Shown: positions 52,313-62,614, numbered from the stretch's first letter. The stretch is 64,000 nt of DNA from Rubripirellula reticaptiva (GCF_007860175.1 NZ_SJPX01000004.1:843781-907780), one strand, 5' to 3'. Numbers and translations are program-made. The notes: generated by a model not told the origin, from the sequence alone.

Positions 52313-55300
52313 ATGGTTCCCCATCGATCCCTAATTTCGCCAGATAAATCGCGAGAACCGATCGCATTCATGGACGCCGATAACCTGCCCGCTCTGCTTC
52401 GCGAGTGCCTGACACCATCGCTTTGCCAATCTGCCGAATCGGATTCGGTACTGAACCTGATTGCCCGATTCGTGCGATCCAGCGATTCTTCTGAATTGCT
52501 GTTGGCCCGATTTCAACAAGAACGGCCGCTTGCCGATGCTTTGGCGATGTTGTTTGCCAGCAGCCCGCGATTGGCCGAGCGATTGATCGCCGATCCGCAG
52601 ACATTTGATCTGATCCAGGCAAGCCAATTGGGTTCGCCCGACGCAAAGCAACTCAACGCCGAGCTCGCTCGACTGCTTGCCGGCACTGATCAACCGACTC
52701 GCGCGGCCGTCGTGATTCGCAAGTTCTATTCGCGGCACGTGATGCGGATTGCCTACGGCGAATTCGTTCGCGGCGATTCGCCCGAATTGGTCGGCCGACA
52801 ACTTGCACATTTGAGCGACGCGATTCTCGAAGGTGGCCTGCAATTCACGCTAAAGCGTTTGGCCGATCGCCGTGGCATGCCCGAACGGCCTGACGGAACG
52901 ACGCCCGAAATCACCGTGATCGGGCTGGGGAATCTTGGCGGGTCTGAAATGAGCTACGCCGCACCCATGAAAGTCGTGTTCCTGTACGACTCGATCGACC
53001 ACAAGAACGTTTGGCACAGCAAGTTTTACTCCGCCTTGGTGTCGGACATTGTCACGCTGCTTTGCGGAGACGCGAAACGCAACGACGGAGTTGACATTGA
53101 TTTACGCGAAGGGCCGCGGCACGAAGTCGGTGTTCACATCTGTGGTTTTCGCGAAGCCGCGCGGATCTACGAAACCAGCGGCCGGACGAGCCAGCGATTG
53201 AAGTTCATCAAGGCCCGCGTCGTGGCCGGTTCCAAGTCGCTTGGTAAGGCGTTTCTCGATCGGATGGAACCGTGGATTTACCGCCAATTCATCAGCCGAG
53301 TTGAACGGGCCGAGATCCGGTCGCTTTGTCACAAGCTGGAACGTCGATTCGAATCTTCCGGCGATGTATCCCGCGACGACGATGACGTTGTTCGTTCACC
53401 CGGTGGACGAGCCGACATGGAATTAACGGTCCAGTTTTTACAGCTGCTTTATGGAGGACATGACCGATCGGTGCGCAGACTTGGCACGCTGGACGCTATC
53501 AATAGCCTGCACCGCGCGGGACACTTGGACGATGATGTACGGACTCGGCTTGCCGGGAATTATGCGAGGCTTTGTCGGCTGCAACATCAATTGGGAATCG
53601 CCTTTGATCGCGGTCTGACCAAACTGCCCGACGACATCACAGCTCGCCAGCGACTAGCGTTACAGCTTGGGATTCAGCGGTCGGATCAACCGGGTGTCGG
53701 TGACGTCAATCGTTTTCATCAAATGTTTGCCGATACGTTGGACAAAAATCGAGCGACGATGAACCAGTTGATGGTAAACGCGCTCGGTGAACGGTCCGAC
53801 ACGCCCGTCGAAACCGATTTGATGCTTGATCCCGATCCCGATCCGGCCCACGTCGAAGCAACTTTGATCCGGTACAACTTGAAGCATCCGCGTTCGGCGA
53901 TGACGGATCTCGCATCGCTCAGCACTGAAACGGTACCGTTTCTATCGCCGCTGCGTTGTCGGCACGTGTTCGCGTCGATCGCTCCGGCGCTACTCGCCGA
54001 AGTCGCGATGACACCGAACCCGGATGCGGCACTGCATTCAATGGTCAAGGTGACCGATTCGCTAGGTGCGAAAGCAACGTTGTGGGAATTGTTGGGCGCA
54101 AGTCGTCCAACGATGAACCTGATGGTCCGGTTGTGTGCGACAACACCGTACCTGAGCGATATTTTGACCAACAATCCTGGCATGATTGACGAATTGGTCG
54201 ATTCGTTGGTCATCAACCGATTGCCGTCGGCTGAGCGTGTTGACGCTCACTCGATTGAACTATGCCGTGGTGCCGCTGATATCGACGACATCCTTAGTAG
54301 CTTCAAGTCAGGCGTTCACTTGATGATTGGCGTCCGAGACATGCTCGGCAAAGAAACGCTCGAAGCGACGCACCAGTCGATCGCGGATTGCGCCGAGGCT
54401 TGTGTGCGGCGAGTGATCCAGCACGAGCAAGAAGTCGTGGCAGATCAGTTTGGCGATCCTACCGACGAAAACGGCAATCCGTCCGAAATGATCGCACTCG
54501 CTTTGGGCAAGTTTGGCGGACGCGAACCCAATTACCATAGCGACTTGGATGCCGTATTCCTGTATTCATCCACCGGCGAAACTCGGCGGCGAGTCGGTGG
54601 CCACCGGCTGACTACCACGAATCACCGGTTCTTCAATCAAGTGGCTCGCCAAGTCCTCGCAAGAATCAATCAACCGCACAAAAACGGGCGTCTGTACGAA
54701 CTGGATTCTCGATTTTGTCCCTTCGCCGACAGCGGTCCGATCGCAATGTCGGTTTACGATTTCTTACAGCTTTTCCAATCCGACGAAACGCCCGTGTGGA
54801 TGCGACTGGCGCTTTGCAAGGCTCGTGTGATTTCGGGATCGCGTTTGATTCGCAAGGGAGTTGATGCCGCAGTTGCCGATACGATCGCAGCTACGGTCTG
54901 GGACAAGTCGATGGCTGGACAAATTCGTCAGTTGCGAATCGAACAAGAAAAAACCGCTGAACCAGAGAACCTAAAACGTGGTTGCGGCGGGACGATGGAC
55001 GTCGAGTACATCGCTCAGATGTTGACGTTGAAGCACGCCCATGCCACGCCACAGATCATTCGCCAAGGCACTACTGCATCGTTAGAAGCACTGGCCGGCT
55101 TAGGGTTGTTGGATCATAGTGACGCAGAGGCTTTAGCGAGCGGTTATCGAACGCTGCGTCGGATCGAAGCGAGTTTGCGTCTGATGTTGGCTCCGGCTCG
55201 GCATTCAATGCCAGAGAGCATCGACCTGCTAAAGAATCTTGCGTTCTTGATGGGCGAGTCCGATCCTGCGGTCATTCAAGAGCGATGCGACGCGGCGAAG

Positions 55301-55348
55301 AAGAGTAATCGCGAAATCTTTGATCGAATCTTCGCAGCGGATACCTAA
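52313..55348 (+). CDS. glnE: GlnE-like glutamine synthetase adenylyltransferase
   Basis: 1011 residues. GlnE adds and removes AMP on glutamine synthetase. It has the two-catalytic-half layout: N-terminal block GLGNLGGSEMSYAAPMKVVFLYDS (about 203-226), C-terminal block ALGKFGGREPNYHSDLDAVFLYS (about 725-750), plus RLYELDSRFCPFADSGPIAMS and GCGGTMDVEYIAQML. The metal-binding SDxD motif is intact in the C-half (SDLD, about 743-746, adenylylating site) but reads APMK in the N-half (about 217-220), so deadenylylation is doubtful. The alternative start at 52370 begins MDADNLPALLREC. A P-II-like gene lies at 38228. Confidence 0.9.
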   Translation: MVPHRSLISPDKSREPIAFMDADNLPALLRECLTPSLCQSAESDSVLNLIARFVRSSDSSELLLARFQQERPLADALAMLFASSPRLAERLIADPQTFDLIQASQLGSPDAKQLNAELARLLAGTDQPTRAAVVIRKFYSRHVMRIAYGEFVRGDSPELVGRQLAHLSDAILEGGLQFTLKRLADRRGMPERPDGTTPEITVIGLGNLGGSEMSYAAPMKVVFLYDSIDHKNVWHSKFYSALVSDIVTLLCGDAKRNDGVDIDLREGPRHEVGVHICGFREAARIYETSGRTSQRLKFIKARVVAGSKSLGKAFLDRMEPWIYRQFISRVERAEIRSLCHKLERRFESSGDVSRDDDDVVRSPGGRADMELTVQFLQLLYGGHDRSVRRLGTLDAINSLHRAGHLDDDVRTRLAGNYARLCRLQHQLGIAFDRGLTKLPDDITARQRLALQLGIQRSDQPGVGDVNRFHQMFADTLDKNRATMNQLMVNALGERSDTPVETDLMLDPDPDPAHVEATLIRYNLKHPRSAMTDLASLSTETVPFLSPLRCRHVFASIAPALLAEVAMTPNPDAALHSMVKVTDSLGAKATLWELLGASRPTMNLMVRLCATTPYLSDILTNNPGMIDELVDSLVINRLPSAERVDAHSIELCRGAADIDDILSSFKSGVHLMIGVRDMLGKETLEATHQSIADCAEACVRRVIQHEQEVVADQFGDPTDENGNPSEMIALALGKFGGREPNYHSDLDAVFLYSSTGETRRRVGGHRLTTTNHRFFNQVARQVLARINQPHKNGRLYELDSRFCPFADSGPIAMSVYDFLQLFQSDETPVWMRLALCKARVISGSRLIRKGVDAAVADTIAATVWDKSMAGQIRQLRIEQEKTAEPENLKRGCGGTMDVEYIAQMLTLKHAHATPQIIRQGTTASLEALAGLGLLDHSDAEALASGYRTLRRIEASLRLMLAPARHSMPESIDLLKNLAFLMGESDPAVIQERCDAAKKSNREIFDRIFAADT

Positions 55349-55417
55349 TCGTTGTCCGTGTTGCGAATCGATTGTAACGAACCTCAAGCGAATCACCGGA
55401 AATCATAGAAATCAATC

Positions 55418-56845
55418 ATGGCCATGACACTGTTTCGATCGATCGCGTTTTTCATTTTGCTTTCGACTGTCGCCTGTGCGGCGGATCGACCTAACATCGT
55501 TTTAGTGTTCATCGATGACATGGGATGGGGCGACTTTTCATGCTTTGGCAACACCGAAGCTGAAACGCCCAACATTGATCGGATGGCGGAACAGGGAATT
55601 CGGTTTCACCAGTTCTATGTCAACTCACCGATCTGTTCGCCATCACGGGTGGCGATCTCGACTGGCCGGTACCCATATCGCTATCGCATCAGTTCGTTCC
55701 TGAACAATCGAAAAAACAACAAAGAACGTGGCATGGCCCAGTGGCTTGATCCCCGGGCACCGATGCTGGCCAGATCATTGCAGGACGCGGGTTACGCGAC
55801 CGCTCACTGTGGCAAATGGCATATGGGCGGCCAGCGTGATGTAGATAACGCGCCGCCGATCACCGATTATGGATTTGATGTTTCGCTAACCAATTTCGAA
55901 GGCATGGGAGCAAAGTTGCTGCCGTTGACCGAAGTGCCGACCGCCGATGGCGGCATTAAGAAAGGGCGAATCTGGGACAAAGCCGTTAACCTTGGCGAGC
56001 CGGTTGAGTGGCGACTTCGCAGCGAAATTACTGGCGGCTTTGCCGACAAAGCGATCGAGTTCATCGATGAATCTGCAAAAAAGGATCAGCCGTTCTATGT
56101 CAACGTTTGGCCCGACGATGTTCACGGCCCGTACTTCCCGACGATCGAGAACTGGTCGGGTACGCCGCACGGTTTGTTCTTGGCGGTCCTGCGAGAAATG
56201 GACACGCAGCTTGAACGATTGTTTCGGCGGATCGCCGACGATCCGAAGTTGCGAAACGAGACGCTGATCCTGATTTGTTCGGACAACGGACCCGATAAAA
56301 ATGGTGGATCGGCTGGACCGTTTTCCGGATCCAAAGCGACTCTGTTCGAAGGTGGAATTCGTTCCCCGCTGATTGCTTGGGGGCCAGGCCTAATTGCCAA
56401 AGACCAGGTCGGAACGGTCAACAAATCATCGGTGTTTGCCGCGATGGATTTGGTTCCATCCCTGCTTACCATCGCCGGTGTCGAGCCGCCCAAAGACGCT
56501 GAGTTCGACGGCGAAGATTTGTCCGAGACGATCCTCGCGAAATCGAAACAGTCGCGTTCGCAGCCTATCTTCTTTCGACGTCCACCCGATCGAAAAGAGT
56601 TTCAAGCCTACAAAGACTTACCTGACTTAGCCGTTCGCGCAGGTCAGTGGAAATTGATGTGCGACTTTGACGGCAAGCGAGTTCGGCTGCATGATTTGAA
56701 CATCGATCCGTCGGAATCGAATAACGTTGCGGAACAGAATCCCGACGTGACGGCACGATTGCTGAATTCCACGTTGCAGTGGAACGCGACAATGCCGATG
56801 GACGCGGGCGATCCCGCTTATCAAAATTCGGCGGCATTGAAGTAG
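55418..56845 (+). CDS. Secreted arylsulfatase-type sulfatase
   Basis: 475 residues. Signal peptide MAMTLFRSIAFFILLSTVACA, then RPNIVLVFIDDMGWGDFSCFGN (metal Asp pair 33-34). The sulfatase signature is CSPSR at 73-77, whose Cys is converted to formylglycine by a maturase not in this window. Further motifs are CGKWHMGGQ and SDNGPDKNGGSAGPFSGSKATLFEGGIRSPLIAW. It is exported and removes sulfate esters, probably from algal polysaccharides. It is convergent (6 bp apart) with the DUF1501 gene. Confidence 0.93.
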   Translation: MAMTLFRSIAFFILLSTVACAADRPNIVLVFIDDMGWGDFSCFGNTEAETPNIDRMAEQGIRFHQFYVNSPICSPSRVAISTGRYPYRYRISSFLNNRKNNKERGMAQWLDPRAPMLARSLQDAGYATAHCGKWHMGGQRDVDNAPPITDYGFDVSLTNFEGMGAKLLPLTEVPTADGGIKKGRIWDKAVNLGEPVEWRLRSEITGGFADKAIEFIDESAKKDQPFYVNVWPDDVHGPYFPTIENWSGTPHGLFLAVLREMDTQLERLFRRIADDPKLRNETLILICSDNGPDKNGGSAGPFSGSKATLFEGGIRSPLIAWGPGLIAKDQVGTVNKSSVFAAMDLVPSLLTIAGVEPPKDAEFDGEDLSETILAKSKQSRSQPIFFRRPPDRKEFQAYKDLPDLAVRAGQWKLMCDFDGKRVRLHDLNIDPSESNNVAEQNPDVTARLLNSTLQWNATMPMDAGDPAYQNSAALK

Positions 56846-56851
56846 ACAGTG

Positions 56852-58291
56852 TTACGCCAGTACTTCGTCAACGACGCGGCCATGGACGTCGGTTAGCCGG
56901 AAATCGCGACCGGCGTAGGCGAAGGTCAATTTTTTGTGGTCGTAGCCCATCAAACGCAGAACCGTCGCATGCAAGTCATGGACGTGAACCCGGTTTTCGA
57001 CTGCTTTGAACCCCAATTCGTCCGTGGCGCCGATCGCCTGTCCACCTTTGACGCCGCCACCTGCTAGCCAGCATGTGAAGCCGTGGTGATTGTGGTCGCG
57101 GCCGTTCATCTTGCCTTGGTTGGAACCCTCCTTGGGCATTTCCACCACTGGTGTGCGTCCAAATTCGCCGCCCCACATCACCAAGGTTTCGTCCAAAATT
57201 CCAATGCGTTTCAAATCGGTCAGCAACGCACCGATGGCTTGATCAACTTTTTTTGCGTTCGCACGGTGGCGAACCTCTAGGTCGTCGTGGTCATCCCATG
57301 GTTGCCCAGCACCGGTGTAGAGCTGAACGAACCGGACACCCCGTTCGACCAGTCGACGAGCGATCAGCGATTGGCGCGCGAAGGCTCCCTCGCCGTACAA
57401 ACGGCGAGTTTCGGCGGTCTCTTGTGACACATCGAACGCCTCCGATGCTTCGCTTTGCATTCGGTAGGCGAGTTCGAATGATTCGATTCGCGATTCAAGT
57501 CGGGCGTTTTCGGTGCGTTCGGCGGCATGCGCCTGGTTCAGTTTCGCCAACAAATCCAGTTGTTCGCGTTGGTCGGTTCCGGCGACCCCTTTGCTTTGGA
57601 TGTGATCGATCAATTGTTCGATTCGTTCGCCGGCGGAATCGATGTACGTTGCCTGGTATTTGCCAGGCAAGAAGCCGTTTTGCCAGTTTTGGGATTCTTT
57701 GATCGGATAGCCACCTGGGCACATCGCGATGAAAGCGGGCAGATTTTCGTTTTGGCTGCCCAAACCGTACGTCAGCCATGACCCCAAGGCTGGCCGAACC
57801 AATCGGGATTCGCCCGTGTTCATCAGCATCAACGAGGGTTCGTGATTGGGGACGTCCGCATACATGCTGCGAATGACGCAGATGTCGTCCATGTGCTTGG
57901 CGGTATTGGCAAATAACTCGCTGACCGGCAAACCGCATTCGCCATAGTTTTTAAATTTGTACGGTGATTGCAAGACCGCGCCCGTCGGTCGTTCGGTCTT
58001 TAGGTTTGCCATTGGCGCCGTTTTGCCGTGCAGTTTCGCCAGCGCCGGTTTCGGGTCAAACGTGTCGACCTGACTAGGTCCACCGTTCATGAACAAGTGG
58101 ATGACATGTTTCGCTTTGGTCGGAAAGTGGATCGGCACCTCACCGGTGGCGAGTGTCGAACCGGATTGATCGGCCAAGGATTCGCGTCCGAGTATCTCGC
58201 CCAGCGCCAAGGCGCCAAATCCGACCCCCGATCGCTTCAGCATTTCGCGCCGCGATGTCAACAGGTTTCGATGGTTGATGGGATGGTTCAT
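56852..58291 (-). CDS. DUF1501 protein with Tat-type signal
   Basis: 479 residues. The N-terminus has a twin-arginine signal (SRREMLKRSGVGFGALAL). DUF1501 features follow: HVIHLFMNGGPSQVDTFDPKPALAKLHGK, then GSWLTYGLGSQNENLPAFIAM, GVRFVQLYTGAGQPWDDHDDL (sulfatase-like acidic block) and LVMWGGEFGRTPVVEMP. The fold is related to alkaline phosphatase/sulfatase, but the family function is not known. It starts 6 bp after the PSCyt protein stop, the standard planctomycete gene pair, usually next to sulfatases as here. Confidence 0.92.
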   Translation of the reverse strand: MNHPINHRNLLTSRREMLKRSGVGFGALALGEILGRESLADQSGSTLATGEVPIHFPTKAKHVIHLFMNGGPSQVDTFDPKPALAKLHGKTAPMANLKTERPTGAVLQSPYKFKNYGECGLPVSELFANTAKHMDDICVIRSMYADVPNHEPSLMLMNTGESRLVRPALGSWLTYGLGSQNENLPAFIAMCPGGYPIKESQNWQNGFLPGKYQATYIDSAGERIEQLIDHIQSKGVAGTDQREQLDLLAKLNQAHAAERTENARLESRIESFELAYRMQSEASEAFDVSQETAETRRLYGEGAFARQSLIARRLVERGVRFVQLYTGAGQPWDDHDDLEVRHRANAKKVDQAIGALLTDLKRIGILDETLVMWGGEFGRTPVVEMPKEGSNQGKMNGRDHNHHGFTCWLAGGGVKGGQAIGATDELGFKAVENRVHVHDLHATVLRLMGYDHKKLTFAYAGRDFRLTDVHGRVVDEVLA

Positions 58292-58297
58292 CTTTGT

Positions 58298-61012
58298 CTA
58301 ATCCACAAACGCAAATTCATTGCTAAGCATCAGCACTTGCGCAAGCTGAGCCAATCGATCGAGTGGTTCGCCAGTCGCATCCGTTCGCGGACCGCTGAAG
58401 TCGCGAACGGTATTGGTTTCGACTCGACGTCCGTCGTCGCCGACCAATTGGAGCGTGGCACGTAAAAAGAACGAATCAAAACTGTCTGATTCCCCAGGGC
58501 TGACGACAAGGTCGATCGTTTCGCCGGACTTCGCCTTTCCCTCAATCGGACCGATCGGACGTTGGTTGCTCTTTTGGTTGGTGAAAAAACGTCGCTTGCC
58601 ACCAATCCAAACACCCACGTTGACGCCGTCGCCTTGATCACGATGTCCGATTTGACCCCGAATCGATACTTTCGCATCAAATGGAACGGTGAACCGCCGG
58701 ACGACTGCCATGTCGTTTGCCCGAGGAGTGTGACCGTTTTCGCGATCAAGAAATGCGTAACCATTGGGGGAATCGTGCGGGAATGTTTCGGACGTTTGCC
58801 AGCGGTCGCCGGTGAAGTGAGTCAGTGGTTCAAATGAAACGACTGATTCTTGATCGCCCAATTTTGCGACTCCGTAAGACCACAGGTCTCGGGGGTCAAT
58901 TTCCAGTGCGACGTCCGCGGCTGGCGATTTTAAGAACTCAATCGCCATGGCCAAGTCATTGTTCGTCGGGGCCCGTCGTAGTACTTGCTGGAACACCGCA
59001 GTCACGGTTGCCTCGATGTCTTGTTCATTGACCGTTTGGCGTATCGATTCGGAAGTGCGTTTTGCGAGCGCGAACATTTGAGGGCTGTTCATCAAGAACA
59101 ACGCTTGCTGAGGCACGGTTGTGAAGTATCGCTTGGGCGAGTGAGTGTCGGGGCTGGCGAAGTCAAACGTCCGAAATAATGCAGGCAAGTTCTGTCGATC
59201 AATCATCGCATAGACGGTTCGCTTTGGCGTCGGCGTTGACAGCGTGATTTCCACCGGCGGGCCGCCCATCGATCGGTCTAGCGATCCAGCAACACAAAGC
59301 AACGAATCACGCAACGATTCAAAATCTCGCCGTTTTCGGTTCCCTCGCGTTAGCAATTGGTTGTCGGGGTCAACGTCGATCATCGCGTCGGTCGCGGCCG
59401 ATGATTGCTGATAGACGCCCGTCATGACGATACGTCGGATCACTCGCTTGATGCTCCAGTCCTTGGCGAATGCGACCGCCAATTCATCAAGTACTTCCGG
59501 AACGGCAGGGGCTTCGGTTCGGAAGCCAAAGTCGCTTGGGGAATCCACCAGAGGCTTGCCAATCAGGCGATCCCATAGGCGGTTGACCATCACGCGAGCC
59601 GTCAGCGGATTGTCGGTCGCGGTGATCCGCTGAGACAATTCCCATCGTCCACTACCTTCAGTAAAAGGCTTTTCATCAGGATTGCGCAGCGATGTCAGAA
59701 ATTGACGCGGCGCAATGGGGCCTCTGTTGCCGGCTTGGCCACGCAGCAAAATTGGGTGGTCGCCGACCTTTTCTTTGTCGACCATCATTAACGGGCTGGC
59801 ACCGTCGTCAGGTTGCCGACTGCTGTTTAAAACACCAAACAGTGAATAGTAGTCGGACGTTGGGATCGGATCGAACTTGTGGTCATGGCATCGGGCGCAA
59901 GCAACCGTCAATCCAAGCAGCCCGCGAGTAATCACGTCGATGCGGTCATCGGTGATGTCCAAGCCGTTGATGAACTTACGACCTAGCGTCAAGAATCCCA
60001 TCGCATCCAAATTGCCGTCGATGTTGTTGGGGTCGGTGCGATCGCCGGCCAATTGGTGTTCGATCATTCGGTTGTAGGGCATGTCAGCGGCAAAAGCCTT
60101 GATCACCCAGTCCCGATATCGCTCGCTGCCCTTGATGCGGCGTTCTTTGCCACCAAAATCGTATCCAACGGTGTCCGCGTACCTCGCCACGTCCAGCCAA
60201 TGTCTCGCAAATCGCTCGGCAAATTCTGGCGATGCCAATAATGAATCGACTAGCCGCGCATAGCGGTCCGGTCGAAGAGATTCGGTGTAGTTGCGGATTT
60301 GTTCGGCCGTTGGTGGCAACCCGGTCAAGTCAAAGTACAGTCGGCGGACCAACGTCGCGTCATCCGCTGGCGGGCTGGTTTCGATTCCATTGGATTGGGC
60401 GGCCGTGCGTGCCCATGTGTCTATCGCATCGCGATCCGAACGCCCCGGGTGATCCGGTGCGTTGGGTTGTTTCGGCGTGACAAACGTCCAGTGGGTTTTG
60501 GGATCTCGGTCGATCGGTGAAGTCGCCTTGGCGATCACCGTTCCTTCACGGGGGTCTGGCGCGCCGATTGTGATCCAGTGGCTCAGCACGTCGATCGATT
60601 CTTGGTCAAGCTTTCCGGCGGGAGGCATTTGCATGTCGGCATCGTCGTACCGGATTGCTTTTATCATCAAACTGGCTGCCGAATCGCCGGGCACGATTGC
60701 TGGCCCATGCATTCCGCCAGTTTGCATTCCGGCGGCCGAGTCAACGAGCAAGTCACCAGATGATTCGCCCGTATCGACGCTGTGGCATTCGTAACAGTGC
60801 TGGACCAGCAGCGGTCGTACTTTGGATTCGAAGAAGTCGATTCCATCGTCAGCCGATGCAGCGATCGGCGCACCCAATCCGCTGACGGTCAAAACCATCA
60901 GCAGGCAGCCCCAGTAAACGGGGCGATCGACACGTTGGCGGTGCCGCCCGTGTCTTTGAATTATCGGTTGGGGACGATCGGGACGCGCGGTCCGGCGAGT
61001 GGCGTGATGCAC
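58298..61012 (-). CDS. PSCyt1/DUF1549/DUF1553 cytochrome-domain protein
   Basis: 904 residues. N-terminal membrane/signal region (VYWGCLLMVLTVSGLGAPIA), then a cytochrome c motif CYECH (73-77). DUF1549 follows (DTWARTAAQSNGIETSPPADDATLVRRLYFDLTGLPPTAEQI and the later FAERFARHWLDVARYADT), then DUF1553 (NPLTARVMVNRLWDRLIGKPLVDSPSDFGFRTEAPAVPEVLDELA and LRDSLLCVAGSLD). The last quarter adds a beta-rich domain. It is paired with DUF1501. The pair is widespread in planctomycetes; the cytochrome suggests redox use on sulfated polymers, unproven. Confidence 0.92.
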   Translation of the reverse strand: MHHATRRTARPDRPQPIIQRHGRHRQRVDRPVYWGCLLMVLTVSGLGAPIAASADDGIDFFESKVRPLLVQHCYECHSVDTGESSGDLLVDSAAGMQTGGMHGPAIVPGDSAASLMIKAIRYDDADMQMPPAGKLDQESIDVLSHWITIGAPDPREGTVIAKATSPIDRDPKTHWTFVTPKQPNAPDHPGRSDRDAIDTWARTAAQSNGIETSPPADDATLVRRLYFDLTGLPPTAEQIRNYTESLRPDRYARLVDSLLASPEFAERFARHWLDVARYADTVGYDFGGKERRIKGSERYRDWVIKAFAADMPYNRMIEHQLAGDRTDPNNIDGNLDAMGFLTLGRKFINGLDITDDRIDVITRGLLGLTVACARCHDHKFDPIPTSDYYSLFGVLNSSRQPDDGASPLMMVDKEKVGDHPILLRGQAGNRGPIAPRQFLTSLRNPDEKPFTEGSGRWELSQRITATDNPLTARVMVNRLWDRLIGKPLVDSPSDFGFRTEAPAVPEVLDELAVAFAKDWSIKRVIRRIVMTGVYQQSSAATDAMIDVDPDNQLLTRGNRKRRDFESLRDSLLCVAGSLDRSMGGPPVEITLSTPTPKRTVYAMIDRQNLPALFRTFDFASPDTHSPKRYFTTVPQQALFLMNSPQMFALAKRTSESIRQTVNEQDIEATVTAVFQQVLRRAPTNNDLAMAIEFLKSPAADVALEIDPRDLWSYGVAKLGDQESVVSFEPLTHFTGDRWQTSETFPHDSPNGYAFLDRENGHTPRANDMAVVRRFTVPFDAKVSIRGQIGHRDQGDGVNVGVWIGGKRRFFTNQKSNQRPIGPIEGKAKSGETIDLVVSPGESDSFDSFFLRATLQLVGDDGRRVETNTVRDFSGPRTDATGEPLDRLAQLAQVLMLSNEFAFVD

Positions 61013-61171
61013 GTGAATTTCGCGACGTGGGGAACGTCGAGTTCGGTGGGCGGGAGGTTTCCGAAGAGGCGGGCGAAAACCGAGTCGTGCTGATTGGGAG
61101 GAAGCAAACGTCGGTTCCGTCCAGACATTGTAACCGACCGGCCGTCGCGAATTAGGTTTGCCACGATTTTG

Positions 61172-61240
61172 GCCACGAATCTGACAACTCGTGCGAATGA
61201 CGCTCGGGTCAGATTCGTCGAAATTTGTCGGATTCGTGGC
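61172..61240 (-). repeat. Alternative-pairing inverted repeat in the leader of the PSCyt gene
   Basis: A block GCCACGAATCTGAC (61172-61185) can pair with 61227-61240 (14 bp, one G-U) or with 61208-61218 (11 bp perfect). The two partners are imperfect direct repeats. It is about 160 bp upstream of the PSCyt start and about 30 bp past the TlpA gene stop, both on the minus strand. It might be a terminator without a T-tract, an attenuator or a protein site. Confidence 0.55.
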
Positions 61241-61269
61241 TAAGTTCTTACCTTGGCTCGATGCCAGGA

Positions 61270-62430
61270 CTATTCCTTGGCTTCTTTGGACGCCTTGGTG
61301 TCGTCGGCTTCTTCATCTTTGTTCTTGCCGGATTTCTTGTCCTTGAATTCCTGCAACATTGGCTTCAATCGAGGCTTTTGACGTTCGTTGGCGAATTCGA
61401 TCGCTGATTCTTGCGACTTGATGGCTTTGTCCAGGTCACCGTTCGCATCGCTCAAGACGGCGATGGCATTGAAATACATCGGTTTGGCTTCTTCGGCAAC
61501 CGATTCGGATTCTGCTTCGAGTGCCTTGATCGTCGTTCCTGCCAGAGCGCTAACGTCGACACCCTGTTGGGAAACACCGTAAAGCGAGTATCCGAAGCGA
61601 ACCAGCGAGTCGAGGTCGCCCTTCATTTCGCTGATTTGGTCGTTGTAGTAAGTGGTCGTTTCGTCGTCCAACTTTCCGGACGATAGCTTTAGGCTGTGAC
61701 GAACGGCGGTCCAATGTTCCTTCATCATGTCGTTGGGTGACGCTGCGATTTGCTCGTCGGCGACCACGATGGCTTCGTCGAACTTGCCGGCGCCGGCCAA
61801 GCTGGCCATTTTCTGCATGTTCTCTTCGAGTTCTTCCTGCAGCTTCATTTCTGCTTTGAACGCTTCGCGGTCCCACGAATCGTTGACGACTGCTTCGAGC
61901 GGTTCGTCCATATTGCCAGGGTGCCCGATCCATTCAACCAATCCGGTTTTGCCCACGATGAATGCGGTCGGAATTCCCTGTTGCTTGGAAGCTTCCATGT
62001 AGTCTTCGTACACCGAACGGTCGGGGTCGGTGGTCAAGGAATAGGCCGAGGTGATTTCGGCGAATGTTTTGCCTGCATCAGGATGTTCCTTGCCCATCAA
62101 GTCTTTGACTTCGTCAACGGTTTCATCCGAAACGCTGATGATTTGGACGCCTTGGCCGCGATATTTATTTTGTAATTCTGCCAAGTGCGGCATGCTGCCG
62201 ATGCATGGACCACACCAGGTTGCCCAAAATTCGACGACATAGACTTTGTCTGCCGCGAACTTGGTGACTGGTTTGAACGCACTGGCGCCGTCTTGCAGCC
62301 AGAACTCAATGTCGATCGCAGGTGCCTTGGAACCGATGCCCAATTCGGCAGCCGATGCGAGACCAGAATTGGTAGCGGCCATTGCGAGCGCAGAAGCCAG
62401 AAGCGAAGTAAAGAGCAGTCGAATTTTCAT
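61270..62430 (-). CDS. Periplasmic TlpA-like thioredoxin with helical extension
   Basis: About 386 residues from the ATG at 62430 (frame open to 62448). Signal peptide MKIRLLFTSLLASALAMAATN. A TlpA/ResA-like domain follows: DIEFWLQDGASAFKP, VVEFWATWCGPCIGSMPHLAEL (CxxC active site WCGPC), VQIISVSDE and GIPTAFIVGKTG. The rest (after about residue 180) is an alpha-helical, TPR-like region with a very charged end (KDKKSGKNKDEEADD). It may reduce disulfides or assemble haem proteins. It is on its own. Confidence 0.9.
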   Translation of the reverse strand: MKIRLLFTSLLASALAMAATNSGLASAAELGIGSKAPAIDIEFWLQDGASAFKPVTKFAADKVYVVEFWATWCGPCIGSMPHLAELQNKYRGQGVQIISVSDETVDEVKDLMGKEHPDAGKTFAEITSAYSLTTDPDRSVYEDYMEASKQQGIPTAFIVGKTGLVEWIGHPGNMDEPLEAVVNDSWDREAFKAEMKLQEELEENMQKMASLAGAGKFDEAIVVADEQIAASPNDMMKEHWTAVRHSLKLSSGKLDDETTTYYNDQISEMKGDLDSLVRFGYSLYGVSQQGVDVSALAGTTIKALEAESESVAEEAKPMYFNAIAVLSDANGDLDKAIKSQESAIEFANERQKPRLKPMLQEFKDKKSGKNKDEEADDTKASKEAKE

Positions 62431-62614
62431 GGTGGGACAATGACTCATGTCAGCGGTTTTTACGGCCGGAAAGCCGGGAAGGGGGATCTGTCGGGCGTTA
62501 GCACCCGAATCTGTACGCGTAGTTTACGCCGAATGAAGGTGTTTCGCCCATACGGATCCAAACGAGCCGTTGAACGGAAACGCACAATTGGCGTTAACGC
62601 GTTGGTTTCACGTA

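Noticed and set aside
55418-61012. Sulfatase plus DUF1501/PSCyt as a novel system
   Set aside because: This combination is a common, already known planctomycete arrangement; interesting but not new.
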